A DNA stretch of 64,000 nucleotides from an uncultured Erythrobacter sp. (GCF_958304185.1 NZ_OY284437.1:124001-188000); one strand, 5' to 3'; positions 8,591 through 19,742 are shown, counted from the stretch's first letter. The notes: a model not told the origin generated them from the letters alone. Numbers and translations: made by a program.

Positions 8591-9457
8591 ATGCAGCTTG
8601 TCAATATGTTGAAGGTATCGATCATGGCCACCGCTGGGCTTGTGCTGGTGCCGGTTGCAACCCACGCACAGGTGCCTGCACCGATTGCTGCACTGGCCCC
8701 GGATGGACCGACATATGCCGATCTGGCGACCTTTTCTGACGCTGCGGAACTGGTCATTCGGGCGCAGATTCGTCGCCAGACGACGCTCAAGCCCGATCGT
8801 GCGCCCGGTCTCGCACCGGGATTCGCACGGCTGTATATTGAAGCCAACACGCTTGCGCTGATCGCTGGCCGCAGCACGGTGGGCGGCACGCTGGCTTATT
8901 TGGTTGACGTCCCGCTGGATGCGAAGGGCAAGGTTCCCAAGCTGAAAAAGCGTGAATTCCTGTTGTTCGCGCGCAGCGTTCCGGGCCGAGCGGGGGAGGT
9001 GCAGCTGGTCGCTCCCGGCGCGCAGCTGGCCTATACGCCGGAACTGGAGACTCGCCTCCGTCCGATCCTGACCGAGCTTTACGCCGGGGCCAGCACGCCC
9101 CCCCGCATCACCGGAATCAGCGACGCCTTGGCGGTGCAGGGCACCTTGACCGGCGAATCGGAGACCCAGATTTTTCTGGCAACCGAAAACCGTTCGCCTG
9201 TGTCGATCACTGTGCTCCGCCGTCCGGGCCAGCGCCCACAATGGGGCGTGTCGTGGGGCGAGATCATCGATTCGGCAGCGCGTCCGCCTGCGCCTGAAAC
9301 CCTGCGCTGGTATCGCCTCGCCTGCGCGCTGCCGGCACAGCTGCCGAGCAACGCCAATCTGGCGCGCGAGCCGGAGGAGCGGCGGCTTGCCACGGCGGAT
9401 TATGCCTTCGTGCGTGAGGCGCTGGGGCCGTGTGTGCGGCGGATCACCAAAGGCTGA
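8591..9457 (+). CDS. exported protein of unknown function
   Basis: 288 residues with a Sec signal peptide (hydrophobic residues 8-24, cleavage after THAQ near residue 27), so probably periplasmic. No known domain is recognised. The body mixes beta-like segments (AELVIRAQIRRQTTL, LYIEANTLALIAG) with a Cys pair near the end (LACALP, GPCVRRI) that could form a disulfide. An AAGGA site lies 8 bases before the ATG. It stands alone between tonB and hom. The type is seen as a conserved hypothetical in sphingomonads, by recollection of style only. Confidence 0.65.
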   Translation: MQLVNMLKVSIMATAGLVLVPVATHAQVPAPIAALAPDGPTYADLATFSDAAELVIRAQIRRQTTLKPDRAPGLAPGFARLYIEANTLALIAGRSTVGGTLAYLVDVPLDAKGKVPKLKKREFLLFARSVPGRAGEVQLVAPGAQLAYTPELETRLRPILTELYAGASTPPRITGISDALAVQGTLTGESETQIFLATENRSPVSITVLRRPGQRPQWGVSWGEIIDSAARPPAPETLRWYRLACALPAQLPSNANLAREPEERRLATADYAFVREALGPCVRRITKG

Positions 9458-9529
9458 TGGCAAGCATCCGCGCTTGACCGCCGGAATTGCACGGTTAAGC
9501 GCCGCCGTCAGTCACTGATGGAGGACCGC

Positions 9530-10879
9530 TTGGCCGATACCGCCCCTCAACCGCCCCGCCCGAATCCGCCCGGCCCGAATCCACTTCGTATTGCTATTGC
9601 CGGGCTAGGCACCGTGGGTGCGGGCGTCATCCGCTTGCTCGACACCAACCGCGCCCTGATCGCCGCGCGGGCCGGTCGCGGGATCGAGGTCGTGGCGGTG
9701 AGCGCGCGGGATCGCGGCAAGGATCGCGGCGTCGATATCGCTCGCTTCGCGTGGGAAGACGACATGACCGCGCTTGCCCGGCGCGATGATGTGGACGTGG
9801 TGGTCGAACTGGTCGGCGGCTCGGATGGCCCCGCGCTCGCCCTGTCGCGCGCGGCCTTGGGGGCGGGCAAGGGCCTTGTCACCGCCAACAAGGCGATGAT
9901 CGCGCATCACGGGCTGGAACTGGCGCAGCTGGCCGAGGCGAACAACGCCGCGCTGAAGTTCGAAGCCGCGGTGGGCGGGGGCATTCCGGTGATCAAGGGA
10001 TTGCGCGAAGGCACCTCGGCCAACGCGCTCACCAAGGTTTACGGCATCCTCAACGGCACCTGCAATTACATCCTGTCCGAGATGGAAGCGACCGGCGCGG
10101 ACTTTGCCAACGTGCTCGCCGATGCGCAGCGGCTGGGCTTTGCCGAGGCTGATCCGGCGTTCGATATCGAAGGCGTGGACGCGGCACACAAGCTGGCGAT
10201 CCTTGCCGCGATCGGGTTCGGCACGCGGGTCGATTTCGCGGGCGTGCGGGTCAATGGCATCACGCAGGTCCGCGCTGCCGACATTGCGCAGGCGGCCGCC
10301 TTGGGCTTCGTGATCCGCCTGATCGGTGAGGCCGATGTGGAGGAAACACCCGACGGCCCGCGCCTGCTCCAGCGCGTGCGCCCCTGTCTGGTCGCGCGGG
10401 GCCACCCCCTCAGCGCCGTCGACGGGCCGACCAACGCGGTCGTGGCCGAGGGCAATTTCTCCGGCCGCCTGCTGTTTCAAGGTCCCGGTGCAGGCGACGG
10501 GCCGACTGCGAGCGCTGTGGCCGCCGACCTCATCGACATCGCCCGCGACGAAGTGGGCGCGCCCTTCTCGATCCCCAGTGCGCAGTTGGCCGCGATGCCG
10601 CCTGCCGAGCCGGGTCACCGCACCGAGCGCACCTATATCCGCTTTATGGTCAAGGACCGCCCCGGCGTGCTCGCCGAACTCACGGCCGCGCTGCGTGACG
10701 GGGATGTGTCCATCGAGAGCCTGATCCAGCAGGGCCGCTCGCAGAGCGGGGGCGAGGTGATGGTGGCGATGGTGACGCATGAAGGGCCTGAGCGCTGCGT
10801 GACGAAGGCGCTGGCGCTGCTCGAAGGCTCGGACAGCCTGACGGGTGAGCCGCTGGTGCTGCCGATCCTGCCTTTGTAA
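9530..10879 (+). CDS. hom: homoserine dehydrogenase
   Basis: Reduces aspartate semialdehyde to homoserine with NAD(P)H, the branch point to threonine and methionine. The N-terminal Rossmann motif GLGTVGAGV is near residues 24-32. The catalytic domain has NKAMIAHHG (about residue 120), the GGGIPVIKGLREG segment (about residue 150) and GILNGTCNYIL (about residue 170). A C-terminal ACT domain (from about residue 365, KDRPGVLAELTAALRDGDVS) suggests threonine feedback. The TTG at 9530 is preferred because GGAGG (9520-9524) sits 5 bases before it; the in-frame ATG at 9518 has no ribosome site. The gene is monocistronic, followed by a REP-like inverted repeat. Confidence 0.95.
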   Translation: MADTAPQPPRPNPPGPNPLRIAIAGLGTVGAGVIRLLDTNRALIAARAGRGIEVVAVSARDRGKDRGVDIARFAWEDDMTALARRDDVDVVVELVGGSDGPALALSRAALGAGKGLVTANKAMIAHHGLELAQLAEANNAALKFEAAVGGGIPVIKGLREGTSANALTKVYGILNGTCNYILSEMEATGADFANVLADAQRLGFAEADPAFDIEGVDAAHKLAILAAIGFGTRVDFAGVRVNGITQVRAADIAQAAALGFVIRLIGEADVEETPDGPRLLQRVRPCLVARGHPLSAVDGPTNAVVAEGNFSGRLLFQGPGAGDGPTASAVAADLIDIARDEVGAPFSIPSAQLAAMPPAEPGHRTERTYIRFMVKDRPGVLAELTAALRDGDVSIESLIQQGRSQSGGEVMVAMVTHEGPERCVTKALALLEGSDSLTGEPLVLPILPL

Positions 10880-10885
10880 CCCACG

Positions 10886-10963
10886 GTGAGTCCCCGCGCA
10901 GGCGGGGACCTCTTTGCGGTTGGCGCTTCTGGGCCCGAGGTCCCCGCCGGCGCGGGGACTCAC
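10886..10963. repeat. REP-like inverted repeat element, copy 1
   Basis: Two 27-base arms (10886-10912 and 10937-10963) are inverted copies matching at 26 of 27 positions, around a 24-base centre. Each arm contains the inner palindrome TCCCCGCGCAGGCGGGGA or its near copy. It sits exactly between the converging hom and exported-protein genes and can act as a bidirectional terminator. A second copy is at 22625-22702. Confidence 0.85.
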
Positions 10964-10965
10964 GA

Positions 10966-11616
10966 CTATTGCTTCGGCCCTGCCGCCTCCGGCAAGCCCA
11001 GATCCGCCTCCTTGCGGCGGCGCTCCTCAGCGGTGAGCGGCGCATCGTCCCCCTCGACCGGCTTCAACCCCTGCGCCACGCGCTCCGCATCCGAGCCTTC
11101 GGGCGGGGGCGGGATCGCTTCGACGTCGATCATCAGCGCTGGGTCTTTGGGGCAGGGGGGGATGAAGCATAGCCCGCTGACGGTCGCAGGCCCGCGGAAG
11201 ATGCCCGGCCCGGCGACATCGGGCGGGGGCAGGGCCCCGGCGTTCTGCGTGCGCTCGGCATAGTCTTTCAGCCAAGCCTCGCGGCTGCCGCTGTAGAGCT
11301 GGCTGGTGTCGGCGGGCAGCTCGCGGCACACCACGATTTCGCCTGCGACCACCCCCGCTTCGCGCTGGTTCTCGCAGTCCTTCAGTTCGGCGGCATTGGC
11401 CGCTTCGGATTGGGTGGGCGGGGCGAGGATGTCGATGGTCTGCGGCGGATCGCTCGCCCACTCATCCTCACCGAGATCGATGGGGATGCGTTCGGGCGGC
11501 GATTCGGCTGTGGTTGGCGGCGGAGATCGGGGCGGTAGCCGGGAGGCTTGCCCCTGACCCTGGGGTTGAGCGCTGGCGGCCAACAGCACCGCCGTGACAA
11601 GGCTCAGCCACACCAC
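10966..11616 (-). CDS. exported protein of unknown function, tandem paralogue A
   Basis: 216 residues with a short signal peptide (MVWLSLVTAVLLAASAQ) and a Pro-rich linker. The domain has a Cys pair, ELKDCENQREAGVVAGEIVVCRE, about residues 77-99. It shares with the next gene the GEIVVCRE box, the PPPEGSDAERVAQGL motif and an LTAEERRRKEA C-terminal helix, so the two arose by tandem duplication. Additional Cys residues (GLCFIPPCP) occur only in this copy. Eleven bases separate it from paralogue B, so they form an operon. Function unknown. Confidence 0.65.
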   Translation of the reverse strand: MVWLSLVTAVLLAASAQPQGQGQASRLPPRSPPPTTAESPPERIPIDLGEDEWASDPPQTIDILAPPTQSEAANAAELKDCENQREAGVVAGEIVVCRELPADTSQLYSGSREAWLKDYAERTQNAGALPPPDVAGPGIFRGPATVSGLCFIPPCPKDPALMIDVEAIPPPPEGSDAERVAQGLKPVEGDDAPLTAEERRRKEADLGLPEAAGPKQ

Positions 11617-11627
11617 CGCGCCGCGCC

Positions 11628-12275
11628 CTAACCGCCCTTCTTCTTGGGGCGTGGAGGAGCGCTGGTCTTGATCCCCGCAGCTTCGCGCCGGGCCCTTTCC
11701 TCTTCCTCGGTCAGTTCGCGGTCTTCGCCCAGCGCCGGGAGGCCGCGCGCCATGCGATCCGCGTCCGATCCGGCGGGGGCGGTGGGCAGGGCGTCGAAAT
11801 CGACAGTGATCGCCACGGGCGGCGGCTTGCCGAACCCTATGCCCTTGCCGTTATCGGGAATCCCGAAAGCCTCAGGCGCGCGCGGGGCGCCCTTCAGCAT
11901 GGTTTCCTGAGCGTAGCGTTTCTGCGTCGCTGCCCGGTCCCCGGTCAGCGGGCTTTCGCCATTATTGCCGGTTTCGCGGCACACCACGATTTCGCCACTG
12001 ATCGTGCCCGCATCGGCATCATCGCGGCATTCCTGAAGCTGTGCCTGATTGACCTCACCGCGCGGGACCGTGACCATCAGATTGACGCGGGGAGGGGCGG
12101 GTGGGCCTTGTGGCGCGGGCGTAGGGGCCGGAGTCGGCTCGGTCGCCGGTGCATTTGTCGCCGCCGTGTCATCCTGCGCGGCCAAGGGCGCGGCGAAGAT
12201 TGCCGCGAAAGCCGTCAGGCCGAGCCGAAAACGGGGACCGACAGGTGTTGCATTGCTCGACAAACCCGTCTCCAT
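11628..12275 (-). CDS. exported protein of unknown function, tandem paralogue B
   Basis: From the ATG at 12275, 215 residues: N-terminal region with a signal-like segment (LGLTAFAAIFAAPLAAQ), a Thr/Pro-rich linker, then LQECRDDADAGTISGEIVV and CRET with the same Cys spacing as paralogue A. The PTAPAGSDADRMARGLP motif and a basic C-terminus (PRPKKKGG) follow. Upstream in-frame starts would run antisense through glpX and are rejected. It is divergent from glpX with 64 bases between starts, so the promoters overlap. Confidence 0.65.
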   Translation of the reverse strand: METGLSSNATPVGPRFRLGLTAFAAIFAAPLAAQDDTAATNAPATEPTPAPTPAPQGPPAPPRVNLMVTVPRGEVNQAQLQECRDDADAGTISGEIVVCRETGNNGESPLTGDRAATQKRYAQETMLKGAPRAPEAFGIPDNGKGIGFGKPPPVAITVDFDALPTAPAGSDADRMARGLPALGEDRELTEEEERARREAAGIKTSAPPRPKKKGG

Positions 12276-12339
12276 CCGCTTAAGCGCCAAGGCATTCCAA
12301 AGGTAGCTGCAACAAAAGCAATAAAGGGCTGAATTGCGC

Positions 12340-13356
12340 ATGAACTCCGCCACCGATACCGACCTCACCATCGCCGAGCAAGCCGCAGCCGATAATGCGA
12401 TCCAGCGCGTGCTGGTGCTGGAAATGGTGCGCGTCACCGAAGCGGCGGCCATCGCGGCGGCGCAATTGATCGGGCGCGGTGATGAAAAGGCGGCCGACGC
12501 GGCAGCCGTGGAGGCCATGCGCCGCGCTTTCGACAACCTCTACATGGACGGCACCGTGGTGATCGGTGAGGGGGAGCGTGACGAGGCCCCGATGCTGTTC
12601 ATCGGCGAAAAGGTCGGCATGGGCAAAGGCCCCAAGATCGACATCGCATTGGATCCGCTGGAAGGCACCACCATCACAGCCAAGGCCGGCCCCAATGCGC
12701 TCGCGGTGCTGGCGGCGGCCGAAGAAGGCTGCCTGCTCAACGCGCCCGATGTGTACATGGACAAGCTCGCGGTCGGCCCCGGCTATCCCGAAGGCATCAT
12801 CGACCTCGCCAAATCGCCGACCGAAAACGTCATGGCGGTGGCTTCGGCCAAGGGCGTGAAGCCCAGCGAGATCAATGTCTGCGTGCTGGATCGTCCGCGC
12901 CATGCCGAACTGATCGCCGAACTGCGCAGCATTGGCTGCGGCGTGGTGCTGATCGGAGACGGCGACGTTGCCGGTGTGATCGCGGTGACCGACGAAGATA
13001 CCACCATCGACCTCTACATGGGTCAGGGCGGCGCGCCGGAAGGCGTGCTGGCGGCAGCGGCGCTGCGCTGCGTCGGCGGGCAGTTCAATGGCCGGCTGGT
13101 GTTCCGTAACGACGACGAAAAGGCCCGCGCCCGCAAGTGGGGCATCGAAGACCTGAACCGGATCTACAAGCTCGAAGACCTTGCCAAGGGCGACTGCATC
13201 TTCGCCGCGACCGGCGTGACCGATGGTTCGCTGCTGAGCGGCGTGAAGCGTCGCCGCAAGCACACCGGCGAGATGATCCTGACGACCGAAAGCGTGGTGA
13301 TGCGCGCGTCGAGCGGCACGGTGCGGTGGATCAAGGGCGAGCACCGGATCGGGTAG
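12340..13356 (+). CDS. glpX: class II fructose-1,6-bisphosphatase
   Basis: Hydrolyses fructose 1,6-bisphosphate to fructose 6-phosphate for gluconeogenesis; cytoplasmic and Mg/Mn-dependent. 338 residues from the ATG at 12340 (AAAGGG at 12323; a TTG two codons upstream is less likely). GlpX signatures: GEGERDEAPML (about residue 71, metal and catalytic acidic residues), DPLEGTT (about residue 107), the ITDEDTTIDLYMG-like region (about residue 222) and GVTDGSLLSGVKRR (about residue 289). Length matches the family. Confidence 0.95.
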   Translation: MNSATDTDLTIAEQAAADNAIQRVLVLEMVRVTEAAAIAAAQLIGRGDEKAADAAAVEAMRRAFDNLYMDGTVVIGEGERDEAPMLFIGEKVGMGKGPKIDIALDPLEGTTITAKAGPNALAVLAAAEEGCLLNAPDVYMDKLAVGPGYPEGIIDLAKSPTENVMAVASAKGVKPSEINVCVLDRPRHAELIAELRSIGCGVVLIGDGDVAGVIAVTDEDTTIDLYMGQGGAPEGVLAAAALRCVGGQFNGRLVFRNDDEKARARKWGIEDLNRIYKLEDLAKGDCIFAATGVTDGSLLSGVKRRRKHTGEMILTTESVVMRASSGTVRWIKGEHRIG

Positions 13357-13382
13357 GGACAGGACGGGGGGCGTCTTGTCCC
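13356..13382. terminator. possible hairpin after glpX
   Basis: GGGACAGGAC pairs with GTCTTGTCCC around a short G-rich loop directly after the glpX stop. There is no T-run, so a factor-independent terminator is uncertain. Confidence 0.35.
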
Positions 13383-13434
13383 CCGCGCCGGTCCCGCAAC
13401 TGTTGGCCCGGCACTGCAAGGGGGATCGTGCAAC

Positions 13435-14577
13435 ATGCGTGACCGAGCCAGTTCCGGCCTGCCCCTTCGTGCGGCCAAGCTATTCGCCGTGGCCTTCGGT
13501 CTGGTGATCGTCCTCGCCCTGTTCTCGAATGTGACGAACCTGCGGCAGATGGACTTCATGAGCTTCTGGTCGGCGGGTAAGCTTACGCTGGCCGGCGATC
13601 CGCTCGCCGCCTTTGACGTTGCCCAGCACAGCAAGGTTCAGGCCGAAGTGGTGGACTTCGATGGCCTGATGCCTTTCGCCTATCCACCGCCGTTCCTGCT
13701 GGTGGTGACACCCTTCGCGCTGCTGCCCTATGCAGCATCGACATTGCTTTGGGTCGCATTGACCTATGCGCTCTATATCGCCGCGACACGGCAGTTTGCG
13801 CCGTCTGCCGGATGGACCGCAGGGGCTTTCCCACCGGTGCTGATCAATGGCATCATCGCCCAGAACGGTTTGCTGACGGGGGCCACGTTCATCTCCGGCA
13901 TGGCGATGCTGGGACGCTCCCCGATGAAAGCCGGGCTGCTGCTGGGGTGCCTTGTGATCAAGCCGCATCTGGCGGTGCTCCTGCCACTGGCGCTGGCTGC
14001 GGGCGGGCATTGGCGAGCCTTTGCCGGAGCGGCGGTGTCTTCGGTCGGGCTGGTTCTGATCGCCCTGCTGGCCTTCGGGATCGAAGTCTATCAGGCGTTT
14101 TTCGCGCAGATGCCGATGTTCTCCGCCATCGCCGCTGAGGGCCTGGTGGGATGGCACAAGATGGCGAGCGTCTATGCCGCGATGCGCTTGGCCGGTGCCG
14201 GCGCTGAGGCGGCATGGAGCCTGCACATCCTCGTCGCCTGCGCGGGCGCGCTGATGGTGGGAGTGGTGTGGCGCAGCGCTGCCGCCCTTGATGGCAAGGC
14301 CGCCATGCTGGCCGCGGCCTCGGTGCTCGTCAGCCCCTACATCTATCTCTATGACACCGTGTTGCTGGTCCTGCCCTTCGTGTGGCTGGCGGGGCGCGGC
14401 ACGGATTGGCGGGTTCTGGCGGGTTTGTGGTGCATTCCGCTGGTGGTGGCTTTGCAGAACTGGGGCTTCAACGGGCTCGTCAATCCGGCGCCGCTTCTGC
14501 CGATAGCGTTGATCGTCCTGATCTGGCGGCAGCTGCGGGCAGAACGCTCGGGCATCGCGCCGCTGGCGGCAGCCTGA
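13435..14577 (+). CDS. GT87/DUF2029-family membrane glycosyltransferase
   Basis: 380 residues with about ten predicted membrane helices spread along the length. An early extracytoplasmic loop has the acidic motif QMDFMSFWSAGKLTLAGDP (residues 38-56) typical of polyprenyl-phosphate-sugar-dependent GT-C transferases of family 87. PFAYPPPFLLV and IKPHLAVLLPLA are further family-type segments. It probably transfers a sugar from a lipid-phosphate donor on the periplasmic face. The adjacent, converging GT2 gene could make such a donor. Acceptor unknown. Confidence 0.8.
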   Translation: MRDRASSGLPLRAAKLFAVAFGLVIVLALFSNVTNLRQMDFMSFWSAGKLTLAGDPLAAFDVAQHSKVQAEVVDFDGLMPFAYPPPFLLVVTPFALLPYAASTLLWVALTYALYIAATRQFAPSAGWTAGAFPPVLINGIIAQNGLLTGATFISGMAMLGRSPMKAGLLLGCLVIKPHLAVLLPLALAAGGHWRAFAGAAVSSVGLVLIALLAFGIEVYQAFFAQMPMFSAIAAEGLVGWHKMASVYAAMRLAGAGAEAAWSLHILVACAGALMVGVVWRSAAALDGKAAMLAAASVLVSPYIYLYDTVLLVLPFVWLAGRGTDWRVLAGLWCIPLVVALQNWGFNGLVNPAPLLPIALIVLIWRQLRAERSGIAPLAAA

Positions 14578-14592
14578 GGCCCGGAAGACGCG

Positions 14593-15327
14593 TCAGCCGC
14601 GCCGTTTGCGCGCTACGGCAAAGAGCGAAAGGCCGATCGGGAAGGGCACCCGGCCAATAAGCTTGGCCTCGAACGCAAAGATCGCGGTCAGGATCGCGTT
14701 GAGCGGCTCGGGCGGCGCGCCATGATCCACCCCGCCGCCGCCAGTCAGCCGCGCAAGCAGGCGTTGGGCGAGCGCCAGCGGGAACAGCAGGCTGTTGAAG
14801 TACCCGATCCCCGTGAGCTCGAACCCGGCCTGATGCAGCCGCTCTGCCAGCAGCGCGCGGGTGTAGCGCCGCTTGTGCTGGTGGAGCACGTCGTGGTCCG
14901 ACCACAGCATCGGCACCGCCGGAACGGTCAGCAGCAGCGAACCATCGGGCGCGAGCCGGTCTGCGAGGCTGCGGAGCGAGGCAACATCGTCGTCGATATG
15001 TTCGAGCACATCAAGCATCGCGATCAGATCAAACCGGTCACCGTCAAAGCCGATTGCATCGGGCAGTCTTCCGAAGGCAACCGGACGGCGCAGGAGCTTG
15101 GCCGCATGGGCGCGGGCGTCATCGTCGAATTCGAAGGCCTCGACATCCCCCAGCGCGCTCAGCATCGCCAGATTGCCCCCATAACCGCACCCGGCCTCAA
15201 GCACGCGGGGCATGGCGGGCAGCGGGACAAAGCGCGCGATCAGCCGCGCGACGATGCGGCGGCGACCGACGAACCACCAGTGGCGATCCTGCGAATCCCG
15301 GAGCGATTGATAGGCGGCCAGCTCCAT
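14593..15327 (-). CDS. class I SAM-dependent methyltransferase
   Basis: 244 residues from the ATG at 15327, which lies one base past the stop of the upstream GT2 gene, implying translational coupling. Motif I VLEAGCGYGGNLAML is at about residues 43-57. The acidic motif II region is VEAFEFDDDARAHA, and the post-I segment FDLIAMLDVLEHIDDD is at about residues 100-115, as in UbiE/Methyltransf_11/23 enzymes. An N-terminal HWWFVGRRRIV is frequent in methyltransferases of polysaccharide loci. Substrate unknown, possibly a lipid-linked sugar. Confidence 0.85.
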   Translation of the reverse strand: MELAAYQSLRDSQDRHWWFVGRRRIVARLIARFVPLPAMPRVLEAGCGYGGNLAMLSALGDVEAFEFDDDARAHAAKLLRRPVAFGRLPDAIGFDGDRFDLIAMLDVLEHIDDDVASLRSLADRLAPDGSLLLTVPAVPMLWSDHDVLHQHKRRYTRALLAERLHQAGFELTGIGYFNSLLFPLALAQRLLARLTGGGGVDHGAPPEPLNAILTAIFAFEAKLIGRVPFPIGLSLFAVARKRRG

Positions 15328-15328
15328 T

Positions 15329-16327
15329 TCAGAATCCCACCGTCGTGGACACGATATAGAGCGGCCGTCCGCGCACCTGCACGGCGATCCGGCCGACATA
15401 TTCGCCCATCAGCCCAAGGCTGAACAGGTTGAGCCCGCCGAGGAACAGCACCGCAACCATGATTGAGGCATAGCCCGGCGTGTCGCCCCCCGACATCATC
15501 GTGTAGATGATCAGGAAAGCGGCATAGGCAAAAGCGAGGAGCGAGATCGTCGCGCCGATCATCGTCCACACCCGCAACGGGAAGGTGGTCGACGATGTGA
15601 TCCCGTCGAGCGCCAGCGCGACAAGCCGCGAGACCCGCCACTTGGTCGACCCGGTCTGGCGGGCGGGCCGGGCATATTCGACCGTCTCGGTGCGAAACCC
15701 GATCCACGAAAACAGCCCCTTGTTGAAGCGGCACCGTTCGGTCATTTCGTTGAGGACGGCAACGGCCGAGCGGTCGAGTAGGCGGAAATCGCCCACGTCC
15801 ACGGCAATCGGATGATCGGCGATGGCGTTGATCGTCTTGTAGAACAGGCGCGATGTCGTGCGTTTGAGAAAACTGTCTTGGCTGCGATCGACGCGCTTGG
15901 CGTTGACGATCTGCGCGCCGCTCTGCCACAAATCGACCATCGGGCGGATCAGTTCGGGAGGGTCTTGCAGGTCGACATCCATCGGGATCACGGCATCGCC
16001 GGTGGCCGCCTTCAGCCCGGCGCTGAGCGCGGCTTCCTTGCCGAAATTGCGTGACAGCGCGACCAGCTTGATGCGGGAATCAATACTGCACATGGCGCAC
16101 ACCACGGCGGCGGTGGTATCGCGGCTGCCATCGTCGACGAACACGATCTCAAAGCGCGGTGCGGTGTCGGCATCGGGCCAGCTTTTGGCGATTACGCCGT
16201 TGATTGCGGCAGCGAAGTGAGCGACCGAATCTTCCTCATTGTACACCGGCACGACCAGCGAGATCAGCGGCCGGTCCGTTTGCGCCTCGTATGTGGGGAA
16301 TTTCAGACCTTCAAGCATGGCGTGCAT
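15329..16327 (-). CDS. GT2 polyprenyl-phosphate glycosyltransferase (GtrB/DPM-like)
   Basis: Transfers glucose or a similar sugar from a nucleotide donor to undecaprenyl phosphate. From the ATG at 16327, 332 residues: a GT-A domain beginning ISLVVPVYNEEDSV, with FVDDGSRDTT and the DXD-like PMDVDLQDPPE. Two C-terminal membrane helices (about residues 230-255 and 265-290) and RGRPLYIVSTTVGF close the protein. An alternative ATG at 16318 is equally possible. It heads a two-gene operon with the methyltransferase; the converging GT87 protein may use its product. Confidence 0.88.
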   Translation of the reverse strand: MHAMLEGLKFPTYEAQTDRPLISLVVPVYNEEDSVAHFAAAINGVIAKSWPDADTAPRFEIVFVDDGSRDTTAAVVCAMCSIDSRIKLVALSRNFGKEAALSAGLKAATGDAVIPMDVDLQDPPELIRPMVDLWQSGAQIVNAKRVDRSQDSFLKRTTSRLFYKTINAIADHPIAVDVGDFRLLDRSAVAVLNEMTERCRFNKGLFSWIGFRTETVEYARPARQTGSTKWRVSRLVALALDGITSSTTFPLRVWTMIGATISLLAFAYAAFLIIYTMMSGGDTPGYASIMVAVLFLGGLNLFSLGLMGEYVGRIAVQVRGRPLYIVSTTVGF

Positions 16328-16505
16328 CCATCGTGAGCGGAGCCGGTGATGGCGCCGGGGCCGCGCAGCCTGTGATTGCACCTGACCACATGACCGCTCC
16401 CGCCCCTTGCCAGTTCCGACAGCTGAGGGGGTAAGGGTCTATGGTTAACAAACGCCTAAGTGGCCGCCCCCGCCGTTGCATATCCACGGGGTGTTCGCTC
16501 CAACG

Positions 16506-16538
16506 AAAAACCCCGGCGGATCGCTCCGCCGGGGTTTT
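16506..16538 (-). terminator. rho-independent terminator downstream of groEL
   Basis: A perfect stem, AAAACCCCGGCGGA with TCCGCCGGGGTTTT around TCGC, flanked by A- and T-runs, so it can work on both strands. A second smaller hairpin GCCTCCGGC-AAA-GCCGGAGGC lies at about 16558-16578. Both lie between the groEL stop and the GT2 gene. Confidence 0.85.
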
Positions 16539-16661
16539 CTGTTCTGGTGCCAGGGCCGCCTCCGGCAAAGCCGGAGGCTTCAGACGGGGCGCGGGCGCCC
16601 CGCTGGCCGGCCTTGGGCGAGGCGGTGCCAGCTTGCGCTGGCTCCAGCCCGCCCTAGCGGC

Positions 16662-18636
<1,975 letters not shown>

Positions 18637-18669
18637 TGTTATGACCTTTCCTTAAATGGGTGAGGTTGC

Positions 18670-18696
18670 TTGGCACTCTCCCTCTGACAGTGCCAA
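18670..18696. promoter_or_regulatory. CIRCE operator (HrcA binding) of groESL
   Basis: TTGGCACTC, nine spacer bases, then CAGTGCCAA: an inverted repeat with one mismatch that fits the CIRCE consensus TTAGCACTC-N9-GAGTGCTAA. HrcA would repress groESL here in the absence of stress. The gene for HrcA is not in the window. Confidence 0.9.
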
Positions 18697-18881
18697 CGGG
18701 GAGGCATTTGGTCGTGGGGGGCGAATGAATCAACCCCTCAGCCCGCAAAAAATTTCACTCAGCGGACGAATTTGCCGCCGGGGTGGCCAGCATCGGCTTG
18801 CTCCGTTATCGAACCGGCTTCGCCCCATTCTTTCCCGCCGCGCCTCCTGCGCGGCCCCGTCACCTGGAGCCTGATCGCCCG

Positions 18882-19742
18882 ATGACTACCCCCAAGCTTC
18901 CGCCCAAAATCGCCACCCGGCTTGGCGACGAGATCGATATGGCCACCCGCGCCTGGCAGTGGTTCATGGACAGCATCCCGCAGATCGCGGGCGCAATCGC
19001 GGTGCTGGTCATCGGCGTGATTCTGGCGCGGCTGCTGTCACGCGGGGCGGACCGCGCGTTGACCCGGTCGGGCCGGATCGAGCCGACGGTCGCCAAGTTC
19101 CTCAGCAACATCATCAAATACGCTCTGTGGGTGGTGGTCGCCGTAACCGTGCTGACCCAGTTCGGGGTGCAGACCACCAGCATCATCGCGGCCCTTGGCG
19201 GCCTTGCGCTGGCGGTGGGCTTGGCGCTGCAAGGCACGCTCAGCAATGTGGCGGCGGGTGTGATGATCCTGATCCAGCGGCCGTTCCGCGTCGGTGAATA
19301 CATCACCGCGGGCCCGGTGGCTGGTACAGTGCAATCGATCGGCCTGTTCACCACCGAGATGCTTCAGCTCGACGGGCTTTATGTGATGGTCCCCAATAAC
19401 GAGCTGTGGAACAAGGCGGTGGTCAACCATTCGCGGATGGCGACACGGCGGTTCGAACTTGTGGTGCCGATCAGTTACGAGGACGACCTGCGCGCGGCGC
19501 GCGCGGCGATGCTGGAGCTGGCAACCGCCGATCCGCGGGCGCTGGCCGAGCCTGCGCCGGTCGCCTTTGTTGCGGGGCTTGCCGATAATTCGGTGCGCGT
19601 CGGCCTTCGGGTATGGTGCAATGCCGGCGATTATCTCGCCTTGTCATGGGCTTTGAACGAAGGCGTGAAGCTGAAATTTGACGAGCTTGGGCTGACAATC
19701 CCGACCGGCGTTGCCGCCGCAGCGGCCGCTCCGGCGCGTTAG
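18882..19742 (+). CDS. small-conductance mechanosensitive channel (MscS family)
   Basis: 286 residues with an N-terminal segment and three membrane helices (about residues 25-47, 65-88 and 95-115). The pore helix is Gly/Ala-rich (ALGGLALAVGLALQGTLSNVAAGVMIL). The cytoplasmic beta domain follows (RPFRVGEYITAGPVAGTVQSI, MVPNNELWNKAVVNHS). It opens on hypo-osmotic shock. The ATG at 18882 gives a normal N-terminus; the longer upstream frame is rejected. Its stop overlaps the converging MATE gene stop by four bases. Confidence 0.92.
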   Translation: MTTPKLPPKIATRLGDEIDMATRAWQWFMDSIPQIAGAIAVLVIGVILARLLSRGADRALTRSGRIEPTVAKFLSNIIKYALWVVVAVTVLTQFGVQTTSIIAALGGLALAVGLALQGTLSNVAAGVMILIQRPFRVGEYITAGPVAGTVQSIGLFTTEMLQLDGLYVMVPNNELWNKAVVNHSRMATRRFELVVPISYEDDLRAARAAMLELATADPRALAEPAPVAFVAGLADNSVRVGLRVWCNAGDYLALSWALNEGVKLKFDELGLTIPTGVAAAAAAPAR

